From contig DASRUN010000006.1 of the NCBI GenBank assembly GCA_035655435.1, forward strand, positions 1-26,800: a DNA stretch of 26,800 nucleotides, given 5' to 3'. The position numbers and the translations under genes are program-made. The stretch comes from UBA493 sp035655435. GTDB taxonomy: Archaea > Iainarchaeota > Iainarchaeia > Iainarchaeales > Iainarchaeaceae. Below, in pieces: positions 7,367 to 14,248 of this stretch (position 1 is the stretch's first letter; each line of letters starts with the position of its first letter). The notes under the pieces were generated by a model. It was not told the origin of the DNA, did no database searches, and was given only the letters and a program-made list of their open reading frames with translations.

Positions 7367-7513
7367 ATGGCAAAATGTGTTGTATGCGGAAAAGTGTGCG
7401 AAGAAAAGAGCATCCGCAAGGGCGGAAAGGATTTCTGCTGCGCAAACTGCCTCAAACAATATGAGGACAAAAATAAACCGGATACAAAAGACAATGTCTG
7501 CGAGTTCTGCTGA
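7367..7513 (+). CDS. TRASH/YHS-like metal-binding miniprotein (48 residues)
   Basis: The frame encodes MAKCVVCGKVCEEKSIRK, then GGKDFCCANCLKQYE, and ends in CEFC before TGA. CxxCGK, then about 16 residues, then FCCANCLKQYE matches the TRASH/YHS zinc-knuckle fold, a treble-clef-like domain that binds heavy metals in archaeal copper and mercury sensors and metallochaperones. Nine cysteines in 48 residues, including an extra C-terminal CxxC, favour metal or thiol chemistry. A TATA box lies 27 nt upstream, and the next gene starts 10 nt downstream with its ribosome site (TGAGGA) over this stop codon. A longer frame crossing this gene from 7377 (MLYAEKCAKK...) is a shadow. Confidence 0.75.
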   Translation: MAKCVVCGKVCEEKSIRKGGKDFCCANCLKQYEDKNKPDTKDNVCEFC

Positions 7514-7523
7514 GGAATTGCAC

Positions 7524-8258
7524 ATGAAAAAAATTTTCCTGGCATTCATTTTACTAATTTCAATGGGAATGGTTTTTGCTCACGAAGAAATTGAACACGA
7601 AAATGCTTTGGAAGAACTCCAACACAATGAAACCGGCGGAACAATATTATTTTGGATCGGAATCGGCTTTGCCGGAATACTTGCTTTAGCTATTTACTCG
7701 TATTTTTTCGTTGAAAAAATGGGTGAAAAACAAAAAACAGTTTTTTTTGCACTAATTGCAATAACAGCGATCCTTGTTACCGGTTACATGGTTCTGCTCA
7801 CAGTTCAAAAAAACACTGAAAGCGAAACCGGCGGACCTGTACACTGGCACGCAGACTTTGAAATTTGGATTTGCGGAGAAAAAATAGAATTGGAAGAACC
7901 TACAGGATTGGACAACAAAATGGGAATCAACATTCTGCACCATCATAATGATAACAGAATTCACATTGAAGGAACTCCAAAAAAGAAAAGTGATGTAAAG
8001 CTCGGGAATTTTTTCGCGGTTATTGGGGGAGAATTCAATGAAAATACCATTGCTGTTGTGCAGAAAGACCTTACACTAATCAGAAGAGAGAATGGAAATC
8101 TTTGCAATGGAGTTCCGGGAACAGTTCAATTGTATGTTAACGGCGAAAAAAATTTTGAATTCGGCGAGCATGTTATTGCGGCATATTCAAACGTTCCCCG
8201 GGGAGATTTTTTACAAATAGTTTTTGATTCAAAAGAGGGGATTCCAAATGGCGGTTGA
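7524..8258 (+). CDS. Membrane-anchored protein with His-rich (HWH) extracytoplasmic domain
   Basis: 244 residues from ATG 7524. The frame is open further upstream, but the signal-like start MKKIFLAFILLISMGMVFA and the TGAGGA site 7 nt before it fix this ATG. After the signal peptide come two membrane spans (about 40-63 and 73-94) and a globular domain. That domain contains HWHADFEIWICG (H107, H109, C117), ILHHHND (H139-141), RIHIEG (H147) and a second Cys (C194). Similar HWHA...HxH domains occur in uncharacterised prokaryotic membrane proteins, and the histidines look like a metal site, perhaps copper. Its last codons overlap the CcdA-like gene by 11 bp, which implies co-translation and a shared thiol or metal function. 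Confidence 0.75.
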   Translation: MKKIFLAFILLISMGMVFAHEEIEHENALEELQHNETGGTILFWIGIGFAGILALAIYSYFFVEKMGEKQKTVFFALIAITAILVTGYMVLLTVQKNTESETGGPVHWHADFEIWICGEKIELEEPTGLDNKMGINILHHHNDNRIHIEGTPKKKSDVKLGNFFAVIGGEFNENTIAVVQKDLTLIRRENGNLCNGVPGTVQLYVNGEKNFEFGEHVIAAYSNVPRGDFLQIVFDSKEGIPNGG

Positions 8259-8961
8259 GGCAATTCTCCCTGCATTGGGAACAGTAGTTGTAACGGCATT
8301 AATTGATTCCATAAATCCATGCGCAATTGGAGTTCTTGTACTATTAATTTCAACTGTGCTCACAAATGCAAAATCAAAAAATGATTTACTCAAATTCGGG
8401 TTTGCTTACATTGCCGCGGTAATGGTAACATACATCCTTGCGGGCTTGGGGCTCATGTATTTCTTTGTACAAGTACCACTTGTAGTAACAGAATACATTT
8501 CCATAGCGGTTGCATTGCTAATTATAGCTGCGGGATTGATTGAGATAAAGGATTTCTACTGGTATGGCAGGGGTTTTTCGCTTATGATTCCCCCCCATTT
8601 TGCTAAAATGATCCATGGTCTTTCAAATAATCTAACTTTGCCCGGAGTAATATTTTTGGGCGCGTTTGTTTCGGCGGTTGAACTTCCATGCACAGGAGGA
8701 CCTTATCTTGCAATTATAACTTTACTCGCACAAAATTTTGATTTAACAGCATTCTTACTTTTGTTGCTTTACAATTTGATATTTGTGGCACCGCTCATAA
8801 TAATTCTCCTAATGGTTTACTTTGGAATGACAAAAGTTCAGGATATCAAGCAATGGAAGCAGGATCAAAGAGGAATGATGAGACTGCTTGCCGGATTGCT
8901 CCTTATTACGCTTGGCTGGTTATTGATAATCATTGCCAACGGGGTGATAAACATTGGGTAA
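8248..8961 (+). CDS. CcdA/DsbD-like thiol-disulfide membrane transporter
   Basis: 237 residues with six hydrophobic spans. CcdA proteins pass electrons from cytoplasmic thioredoxin across the membrane through two cysteines. Both are in place: DSINPCAIG in helix 1 (C25) and ELPCTGGPY in helix 4 (C148), the paired signatures of the family. The start at ATG 8248 follows a GAGGGG ribosome site at 7 nt spacing and overlaps the preceding stop. The longer frame from 8224 lacks a site. Placement after a Cys-rich miniprotein and a His/Cys-containing membrane protein suggests that it reduces or matures that metal-binding partner. The stop overlaps the TTG start of the ATP-cone gene. Confidence 0.85.
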   Translation: MAVEAILPALGTVVVTALIDSINPCAIGVLVLLISTVLTNAKSKNDLLKFGFAYIAAVMVTYILAGLGLMYFFVQVPLVVTEYISIAVALLIIAAGLIEIKDFYWYGRGFSLMIPPHFAKMIHGLSNNLTLPGVIFLGAFVSAVELPCTGGPYLAIITLLAQNFDLTAFLLLLLYNLIFVAPLIIILLMVYFGMTKVQDIKQWKQDQRGMMRLLAGLLLITLGWLLIIIANGVINIG

Positions 8962-9235
8962 AGAAATTTATCTCGTAAAAAGAAGGGGAAACGTAGAACC
9001 GTTTGATGACAAAAAATTATATGCATCCATATACTCGGCCTGCATGAGCGCACATTTGCATGAACAAAAGTGCGAAGGAATAGCCGACAAGGTTCTCAAA
9101 GCCGTGAAAACCAAAATGCCAAAAAAAGAAAAAAGCATTTATTCAACCAACATCAAAAACATGGCGCACGAAGAACTGAAAAAACACAGCAAGGACGCGG
9201 CATTCCTTTATGATACGCACTTGGATTTATCATAA
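8954..9235 (+). CDS. Stand-alone ATP-cone domain protein
   Basis: 93 residues containing little more than one ATP-cone: VKRRGNVEPFDDKKLYASIYSAC, then AxKVLKAVKTK and STNIKNMAHEELKKH. ATP-cones sense ATP/dATP in ribonucleotide reductases and in the repressor NrdR. This protein has neither a reductase domain nor NrdR's zinc ribbon. It begins at TTG 8954 inside the CcdA-like gene, with GGGGTGAT (8941-8948) as an excellent ribosome site 5 nt away, so it is co-translated with the membrane genes. Such single-domain cones are known in archaea, with unclear function. Here it may tie the cluster to nucleotide status, or simply share the transcript. Confidence 0.8.
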   Translation: MGKEIYLVKRRGNVEPFDDKKLYASIYSACMSAHLHEQKCEGIADKVLKAVKTKMPKKEKSIYSTNIKNMAHEELKKHSKDAAFLYDTHLDLS

Positions 9236-9327
9236 AAAAAATTGTTTGTTAAAAATTTGCCGTTCCAGCAAAAATTCTTTTTTTTAATAAATTCTTTTTT
9301 AATAACCTCGTTTGTTTTCTATTTTGA

Positions 9328-9981
9328 ATGCTGATTGCGGGAATTGATGAAGCGGGAAGAGGACCCTGCCTTGGACCATTAGTAATGGCGATAACCGTAA
9401 TTGAAAAAGAGGATGAGGAAAAACTCATTGAATTGGGAGTTAAGGATTCAAAAATAACCCCGATAAAAGTTCGCGAAGATCAATATGAAAAAATAAAAAA
9501 AATTGTGAGCGAAGAAGCCACAAGCCATATTGAGGCGGAAGAACTTGATGAGTTAATGAAAAGAAAAAGCCTCAATGAAATAGAGGCAATGCACGCAGCC
9601 AAACTATTAAACGGCCTTGAAACAAAGCCTGATGTTGTTTATGTTGATTCTCCGGATGTGGTAATGGAAGAATTTGCGAATCGGATACGAAAATACATTG
9701 CATTCAAAACAAAAATTATTTCAGAACACAAGGCAGATGCCAATTATCCCATTGTTTCTGCAGCTTCTATCCTCGCAAAAGTGGAAAGAGACGCAGCAAT
9801 TAAAAAACTATCAGTAGAATTCGGAGAAATAGGAAGCGGTTACTCGCACGATGCTGTGACAATTAAGTTTTTAAAGAAATATTTCTTAAAACATAATACG
9901 TTTCCGGTTTTTGCAAGAAAAAGCTGGCAAACAATTAAAGTTATGCAGGAAGAAAGATTTCAAAAAAAGTTGTTTGAGTGA
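9328..9981 (+). CDS. rnhB: Ribonuclease HII
   Basis: RNase HII removes RNA from RNA-DNA hybrids and single ribonucleotides from DNA. The protein has 217 residues, normal for archaea. GIDEAGRGPCLGPLV gives the first two catalytic residues (D7, E8), VYVDSPD the third (D107) and EHKADANYPIVSAASILAK the fourth (D137) with the conserved helix after it. SGYSHD and the C-terminal SWQTI also match. A TTTTAATAA element about 27 nt upstream of ATG 9328 suggests a leaderless transcript. The next gene starts 4 nt after its stop, so RNase HII and the Hsp20-like protein are probably one operon. Confidence 0.95.
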   Translation: MLIAGIDEAGRGPCLGPLVMAITVIEKEDEEKLIELGVKDSKITPIKVREDQYEKIKKIVSEEATSHIEAEELDELMKRKSLNEIEAMHAAKLLNGLETKPDVVYVDSPDVVMEEFANRIRKYIAFKTKIISEHKADANYPIVSAASILAKVERDAAIKKLSVEFGEIGSGYSHDAVTIKFLKKYFLKHNTFPVFARKSWQTIKVMQEERFQKKLFE

Positions 9982-9985
9982 TAAA

Positions 9986-10468
9986 ATGGGATTATGGAAA
10001 AAGAGAAGAAGCGACGATTTCGAAGTTGATTTCGAAACACTGGAAGAACTCTTCGAAGAGCTCATAGACACTTTTGAAGAAGAAGAAATAAATTTTGACA
10101 AACCATTAAAATTGGGTTTCAGTGTTTCCCTTGATGAAAAAGGAAACCTCAAAATAAACGAATTCGGTCTCCTCGAGGAAAAAAAGCCGGTTCAAAAGAA
10201 AAATGAGGTACTTTTGGTTGACACCATTGATTACGAATCAGAGGTTCTTATTGTTGTGGAGACAAACAGCTTTCCCCCGGAAGACATTGATGTAAAGGTT
10301 TTGGACCATGCAATGATAATTACAAATCACAAGGACAAAAAGTTTTTGAAAAAAATCAATTTTGATTCCAAAGTAAGGCCTGATTCGATAAACACACAGT
10401 TCAACAATGGCGTGCTTGAAATAAGATTGAAAAAGAAAATCAGCAAACCAAAAATAGCAAAAAGCTGA
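9986..10468 (+). CDS. Hsp20/alpha-crystallin-like small chaperone
   Basis: 160 residues from ATG 9986, which is preceded by GAGTGAT. The longer frame from 9911 overlaps RNase HII and has an implausible N-terminus. An acidic helical head (about 10-35, many Glu/Asp) is followed by PLKLGFSVSLDEKGNLKINEFG, a stretch also found in archaeal Hsp20-like proteins related to GvpH. Then comes a beta-rich domain ending NNGVLEIRLKKK, the alpha-crystallin closing strand with its G-V-L signature. It probably binds unfolded proteins as an oligomer. The assignment is to the fold. Sequence is divergent from canonical Hsp20, and no I-x-I tail motif is present. Confidence 0.7.
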   Translation: MGLWKKRRSDDFEVDFETLEELFEELIDTFEEEEINFDKPLKLGFSVSLDEKGNLKINEFGLLEEKKPVQKKNEVLLVDTIDYESEVLIVVETNSFPPEDIDVKVLDHAMIITNHKDKKFLKKINFDSKVRPDSINTQFNNGVLEIRLKKKISKPKIAKS

Positions 10469-10480
10469 AAAAAACTAAAA

Positions 10481-11044
10481 CTAATTTTCGCGATCGGAAT
10501 CAGTTTCTGTTGAACCACTTTCTTGCGAATCACTTTCTTCTAAAGATTCAGTTAGTTCCTGTTTAGGAATTAATTCTTTTTTCCCCGCATCCTTTCCGAA
10601 ATACTCCCTGAATTTTGGAGTTGTTGCAATAATGAAAGTAATTCCTTTCTTGTCCTTTTTTATAAAACCTTTTTCACGCAGGATTTTGATATGCTCATAT
10701 GCCTTTGAGTTCCTGAAATTAATCACCTCAGCCTGTTTTACGGGCTGCTTGTATGCAATATAGGCAAGGGTTTTCATTATTCCTTTATGCAGTTCCGGAG
10801 ACGCAGCCATGTGGCCCACATGCCCCTCATATTCGGGCTTTACACCCATGCGAACTCCTTCGCTTTCACTTCGAATTTCCAAAGAAGTATCTTTAGCCTC
10901 GTAATCATGAATTAGTTCATTTACAATCACGCGCGTTTCAGCAATGTTTGAATCTGTTATTTTTGCAAGCTCGCGCAAAGGAACATCTCCCGGAGAAGTA
11001 AATAATGCGGCCTCTATAATTCTTTTAGATTGTCTTTTGTCCAT
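10481..11044 (-). CDS. scpB: ScpB-like segregation and condensation protein
   Basis: ScpB is a winged-helix dimer (kite protein) that binds the kleisin ScpA of SMC condensin. Two winged-helix units are visible: RIIEAALFTSPGDVPLRELAKI, then LHKGIMKTLAYIAYKQPVKQAEVINFRNSKAYEHIKILREKGFI, the family's best-conserved stretch (here R-N-S-KAYEHI). The C-terminus is a Ser/Glu/Asp-rich, probably disordered tail of about 30 residues. I start at ATG 11044 (187 residues); a TTG 15 nt upstream in frame is less likely. The flavin reductase gene ends 20 nt before it on the same strand. No SMC or ScpA gene is in the window. Confidence 0.88.
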   Translation of the reverse strand: MDKRQSKRIIEAALFTSPGDVPLRELAKITDSNIAETRVIVNELIHDYEAKDTSLEIRSESEGVRMGVKPEYEGHVGHMAASPELHKGIMKTLAYIAYKQPVKQAEVINFRNSKAYEHIKILREKGFIKKDKKGITFIIATTPKFREYFGKDAGKKELIPKQELTESLEESDSQESGSTETDSDREN

Positions 11045-11064
11045 TCCAAAACCCTTCAAAATTA

Positions 11065-11760
11065 TTAACCAAAAACCTCTACTTTAACTTTTTCTTTTTC
11101 AATTCCGTTTTGAATAAGCATTGCTTTTGTTGCCTCAACCATTTTCGGCGGACCGCATATAAAATAGTAAGCATTCTTTTTCTTTGCGACAATTTCTCCA
11201 ATTAATTGCTCATCAATTCTCCCTGAGCGATAACCTGCTTTTTCTTCGCGCGAAAGCGTTAGGATTAATTCCATGTTTTTCAACTTTTTTGCAAATTCCT
11301 TTAATTGCTTTTCAAAAATAATATCTCCCGTGGTTTTGTTTGCGTAGGCAAAAATTATTTTTGTACTTAATTTTTTATCCTGAACATACTGGCAAAAACA
11401 TCTGAATGGGGCAATTCCTGATCCTGCTGCAAGCATAACTATTTCCGGCATTTTTTCCTCATCAAAAACAAAGTGGCCGAACGGCCCGCTTACATTAAGC
11501 TCTTCGCCATCTTTTACAGTATTCAAAATTTTTGAAATCCAACCATCGGGCATTTCCTTAATTGTAATTTCCAAAAAATTGGTTCTTGTGGGAGAAGAAG
11601 AAATAGAGTATGCTCTTTTTGGAATTTTTTCTTGGCGCAAAAGTTCAATCATTATGAATTGGCCCGGTTTGAAAGGAATTTGCTCTGCGCCTTTCAACGA
11701 CAATGTTACAGTATCATGGGTTTCTTTCGTAACTTTTGCAATTTTCATTTTCTGCTGCAT
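11065..11760 (-). CDS. FAD/NAD(P)H-binding oxidoreductase (ferredoxin-NADP reductase fold)
   Basis: A 231-residue flavin reductase that moves electrons between NAD(P)H and an unknown partner. The FAD domain has FKPGQFIMIEL and RAYSISSSP (49-57), which binds the flavin. The nucleotide domain has LAAGSGIAPFRCF (110-122) and FICGPPKMVEA near the end. No [2Fe-2S] cysteine cluster follows, unlike dihydroorotate dehydrogenase PyrK or methane monooxygenase reductases. The frame opens at TTG 11787, but the TATA element at 11789-11798 would start transcription near 11768, so ATG 11760 is the first usable start. It is upstream of scpB in the same direction, a link with no obvious functional meaning. 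Confidence 0.88.
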   Translation of the reverse strand: MQQKMKIAKVTKETHDTVTLSLKGAEQIPFKPGQFIMIELLRQEKIPKRAYSISSSPTRTNFLEITIKEMPDGWISKILNTVKDGEELNVSGPFGHFVFDEEKMPEIVMLAAGSGIAPFRCFCQYVQDKKLSTKIIFAYANKTTGDIIFEKQLKEFAKKLKNMELILTLSREEKAGYRSGRIDEQLIGEIVAKKKNAYYFICGPPKMVEATKAMLIQNGIEKEKVKVEVFG

Positions 11761-11788
11761 AAAACCACTAGAAGCATTAATTGGCAAG

Positions 11789-11798
11789 TTTTTAAAAG
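11789..11798 (-). promoter_or_regulatory. TATA box for the reductase-scpB unit
   Basis: Reads CTTTTAAAAA on the minus strand. Expected initiation is about 26 nt downstream near 11768, leaving an 8-nt leader before ATG 11760. This placement rules out the longer annotated start at 11787. Confidence 0.55.
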
Positions 11799-11848
11799 CG
11801 TTTCAACGATTCTGCTATGTTTAAATATTAAGAAATTGTTTTACATTT

Positions 11849-12703
11849 ATGGCAGGAACTAGACGAAGAAACGACTCTCCTGTAAGAAGGTTAGAAAAAA
11901 AGCACCAATCACCAACGGACGTGTTTGATGTGCGATTCCACAGCGAACGCTTTCCACCTAAAATGGCAGACCCTGAACCAAGACTATTGGAAGGTGTTCA
12001 AGGAAAGTACACTTATTTGCACCGAAGAGGCACAATAGGAAACAGAAGAATCTCTGAACTCTCCGCTGAAATACGCAATGGAAAAACTGTATTCAAGGTT
12101 ACAGGAAAACAATTTGATGAAATGAAAAACGCTATTCCGATATTTTTGGTCATTGCTTTTGTGGCAGTGAGCGGTTGCACGCAACAGGATACAAATATTT
12201 CAGATGATTTCACAGCGGAGGATTTCATAGCAGATGACGCAATGGAAGAGCCTATTGATGATTCAGTAACATCCGGTGACCCACCGGAAGAAACAGCTCA
12301 AGATGAAATTCCTGTTAATGCAGATCCGGAACCGGAGCCCGAAATATTGTCTCAGGATGAAGAACAGGAAAATGATAATCCAATTGAACAACCGCAGCTC
12401 CCTGAACCTGCAGAATTTTATTTTCTAAGCGATGACAGCGGATTCTATTTGGAAAACGGAACAGAAATAACCGAAATTAATGTGGCAAAAGGTCAGAATG
12501 TTAAAATAACTTTTTTCATAAAAAAACAAGGAACTTATTACGGCGGGATGACAATCAGAGGATCGGAATTCGATTCGGGGAAATTGGAAAAAGAAGAAAC
12601 CTATGAGATTGAATTTACGGCGGAAGAATCTTTTGAAATAAAGAGCTACTGGCCACAAACAAATAAATTGAAAGCAACGCTTGATGTGACAGTCTCCGAA
12701 TAA
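11849..12703 (+). CDS. Lipoprotein with a 91-residue N-terminal extension before its signal peptide
   Basis: A single open frame of 284 residues. Residues 1-91 are basic and soluble (MAGTRRRNDSPVRRLEKKHQ..., KYTYLHRRGTIGNRRISEL). At residue 92 a textbook lipoprotein signal begins: MKNAIPIFLVIAFVAVSGC, with the lipobox Cys at 110. An acidic Asp/Glu/Pro-rich spacer (about 111-190) leads to a C-terminal beta domain. Its GxNVKITFFIKK...TIRGSEFDSG...YEIEFTAEESFEIKSYWP pattern resembles a cupredoxin-like fold without visible copper ligands. TTTAAATATT centred about 26 nt before ATG 11849 shows that transcription includes the extension. ATG 12122 has neither a ribosome site nor a good TATA. Either the extension is a cytoplasmic domain on an anchored protein, or two genes have fused. 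Confidence 0.7.
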   Translation: MAGTRRRNDSPVRRLEKKHQSPTDVFDVRFHSERFPPKMADPEPRLLEGVQGKYTYLHRRGTIGNRRISELSAEIRNGKTVFKVTGKQFDEMKNAIPIFLVIAFVAVSGCTQQDTNISDDFTAEDFIADDAMEEPIDDSVTSGDPPEETAQDEIPVNADPEPEPEILSQDEEQENDNPIEQPQLPEPAEFYFLSDDSGFYLENGTEITEINVAKGQNVKITFFIKKQGTYYGGMTIRGSEFDSGKLEKEETYEIEFTAEESFEIKSYWPQTNKLKATLDVTVSE

Positions 12704-12714
12704 TTACCTAAAAA

Positions 12715-13542
12715 TCAGATTGCAGCTTCGGCAATTATTTCTTTAAATTTTTGGAATATTTTTTCATCCTTCAAAACAACAGGAATTCCTTCATCGGAAT
12801 ATTTTGCAAATTCCTTTTGCAATGGAATGCTCCCCAAAAAAATTGTTCTCAATTTTTCGGCGGTTTTTTCGGTATTTCCTTTTCCGAAAATCTCCCCGGA
12901 CATGTTCTCCACAATTCCAATAACAGGAACATTCAAACGTTCCGCCATGTTAGCGGATTTTCGCGCGTCAACCAAAGCAACTTCCGGGGGCTGAGAAACA
13001 ATAATCAATCCGAAAAGAGGAGCAATCTGCATTATTGTAAGCGGATTATCCCCGGTTCCGGGAGGAAGATCAATAATCAAATAATCCAATTTTCCCCAAT
13101 CTGCTTTGTAAAGCATTTCACTAATAAGCTTGAACATTATTGGACCGCGCATGATATTGGCACTGTTCTCATCCGAAACCATATTCCCCACACTCAAAAA
13201 CTTTAATCCATGAGCTTCAAGCGGCCTTAAAATCTGGTGCTCATCGGCAAAAACTCTCTTGCTTTCCCCCATCATTTTATGGCAAGAAGGACAATCAACA
13301 TCCGCATCAATCAAACCAACCTTGAAACCCATTTTTGCAAGCGAAGCCGCGAGGTTTACAGCAAAAGTTGTTTTTCCAACTCCGCCTTTCCCGGAGTGAA
13401 TTGCAATTACCTTTCCAACATCTTTCAAATTTTGTTCAACTAAATTCCTTTGCTGTTGAAATGGATTTCCCCCCATTTGTCTCGGAGTTTGTTCTCCTTG
13501 CGGAACATGTTTTGGTGTTTCTGCTTTCAATTCAATCGGCAT
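12715..13542 (-). CDS. Mrp/NBP35-family P-loop ATPase, atypical Cys pattern
   Basis: Mrp/ApbC/Nbp35 proteins are dimeric ATPases that carry Fe-S clusters to apo-proteins. In this 275-residue form the deviant Walker A is SGKGGVGKTT (50-59), switch I is in LIDADVD, Walker B is YLIIDLPPGTGD, and ENMSG (212-216) is the family's C-terminal landmark. Normally a CxxC that holds the bridging cluster follows ENMSG within a few residues; here the sequence continues EIFGKGN without cysteine. The only CxxC is CPSC at 84-87, directly after switch I, where relatives have GPS. Start is ATG 13542 with AGAGTGAT before it; an upstream GTG at 13551 is weaker. It follows the IscA-like gene by 51 nt, which supports an Fe-S role. 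Confidence 0.9.
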   Translation of the reverse strand: MPIELKAETPKHVPQGEQTPRQMGGNPFQQQRNLVEQNLKDVGKVIAIHSGKGGVGKTTFAVNLAASLAKMGFKVGLIDADVDCPSCHKMMGESKRVFADEHQILRPLEAHGLKFLSVGNMVSDENSANIMRGPIMFKLISEMLYKADWGKLDYLIIDLPPGTGDNPLTIMQIAPLFGLIIVSQPPEVALVDARKSANMAERLNVPVIGIVENMSGEIFGKGNTEKTAEKLRTIFLGSIPLQKEFAKYSDEGIPVVLKDEKIFQKFKEIIAEAAI

Positions 13543-13593
13543 TTTTATCACTCTAGAGTTTAAAAAATTAAAAAAAGAAAATTTTATTTGATT

Positions 13594-14181
13594 TTAGTGG
13601 AATGATTTTCCGCAACCGCATGTTTTGGATGCGTTTGGATTGCTTATTTTGAAACCTGATCCGTTCAAACCATCTGTAAAATCAATTCTAACACCCTTAA
13701 CCATTTGGAATGTTTCTTTGTCCACGAAAATTTTCATTCCTTTTTCCATTACAATTTTTTCATTTGCTTCAGGTTTTTCCGCAAAATCCATTACATAAGT
13801 ATAACCTGAGCATCCGCCTGGTTCAACGGTAAATTTCAATCCCCAACCTGCCTTATTTTCACCCTGCATTAATTCGGAGAATTTTTTCACCGCAGGATCG
13901 GAAAGATTGATGTCTTTGTCTTCAAAATCTGAAACCGCTGTGTTCATTTCCTTGATCATTGTTTCAACCGTTTCCTTTGGCATTCCATGCCCCATTGCAC
14001 CGTTCTCAATGCTTTCATAAGGATTAACATGGCAGCCAACACAATGTAAACCATAACCTGTCATTATTTCGGCGGTCTCAGGCCATTTTGCAACAACCTC
14101 TCCTATATTCATGTCCTTTGAAATAGGCCCGCTGCTATGCATTTCATGCACATTTTCCTGCTTTTCTACTGTAGAACTCAT
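13594..14181 (-). CDS. DUF1858-IscA/HesB fusion, Fe-S assembly protein
   Basis: Two domains in 195 residues. Residues about 24-82 are DUF1858, the redox-disulfide domain often near hybrid-cluster proteins, with HCVGC (C47, C50) followed by the typical YESIENGAMGHG. Residues about 92-195 are an A-type carrier: GWGLKFTVEPGGCSGYTY (C124) and the C-terminal TCGCGKSF (C188, C190), the three cysteines that hold the cluster. A-type proteins take up and hand on Fe-S clusters, and the fused disulfide domain could supply electrons. Start is ATG 14181, chosen over ATG 14196 because the TATA box at 14205-14215 puts initiation near 14184. The Mrp-like ATPase follows in the same direction. Confidence 0.9.
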   Translation of the reverse strand: MSSTVEKQENVHEMHSSGPISKDMNIGEVVAKWPETAEIMTGYGLHCVGCHVNPYESIENGAMGHGMPKETVETMIKEMNTAVSDFEDKDINLSDPAVKKFSELMQGENKAGWGLKFTVEPGGCSGYTYVMDFAEKPEANEKIVMEKGMKIFVDKETFQMVKGVRIDFTDGLNGSGFKISNPNASKTCGCGKSFH

Positions 14182-14204
14182 AATAGTAATTAACATTTGT
14201 TAAG

Positions 14205-14215
14205 CTATTTAAAGG
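14205..14215 (-). promoter_or_regulatory. TATA box for the DUF1858-IscA / Mrp unit
   Basis: Reads CCTTTAAATAG on the minus strand, centred about 29 nt before ATG 14181. A start at 14196 would lie upstream of the expected transcription start. Confidence 0.55.
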
Positions 14216-14248
14216 TTTGTAATACGTTGATTGTGGAAATACGAGTTA

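Noticed and set aside
7377..7523. N-terminal extension of the His-rich membrane protein (frame from 7377)
   Set aside because: It is a shadow of the 48-residue TRASH-like gene in another frame; the signal peptide and ribosome site at 7524 mark the real start.
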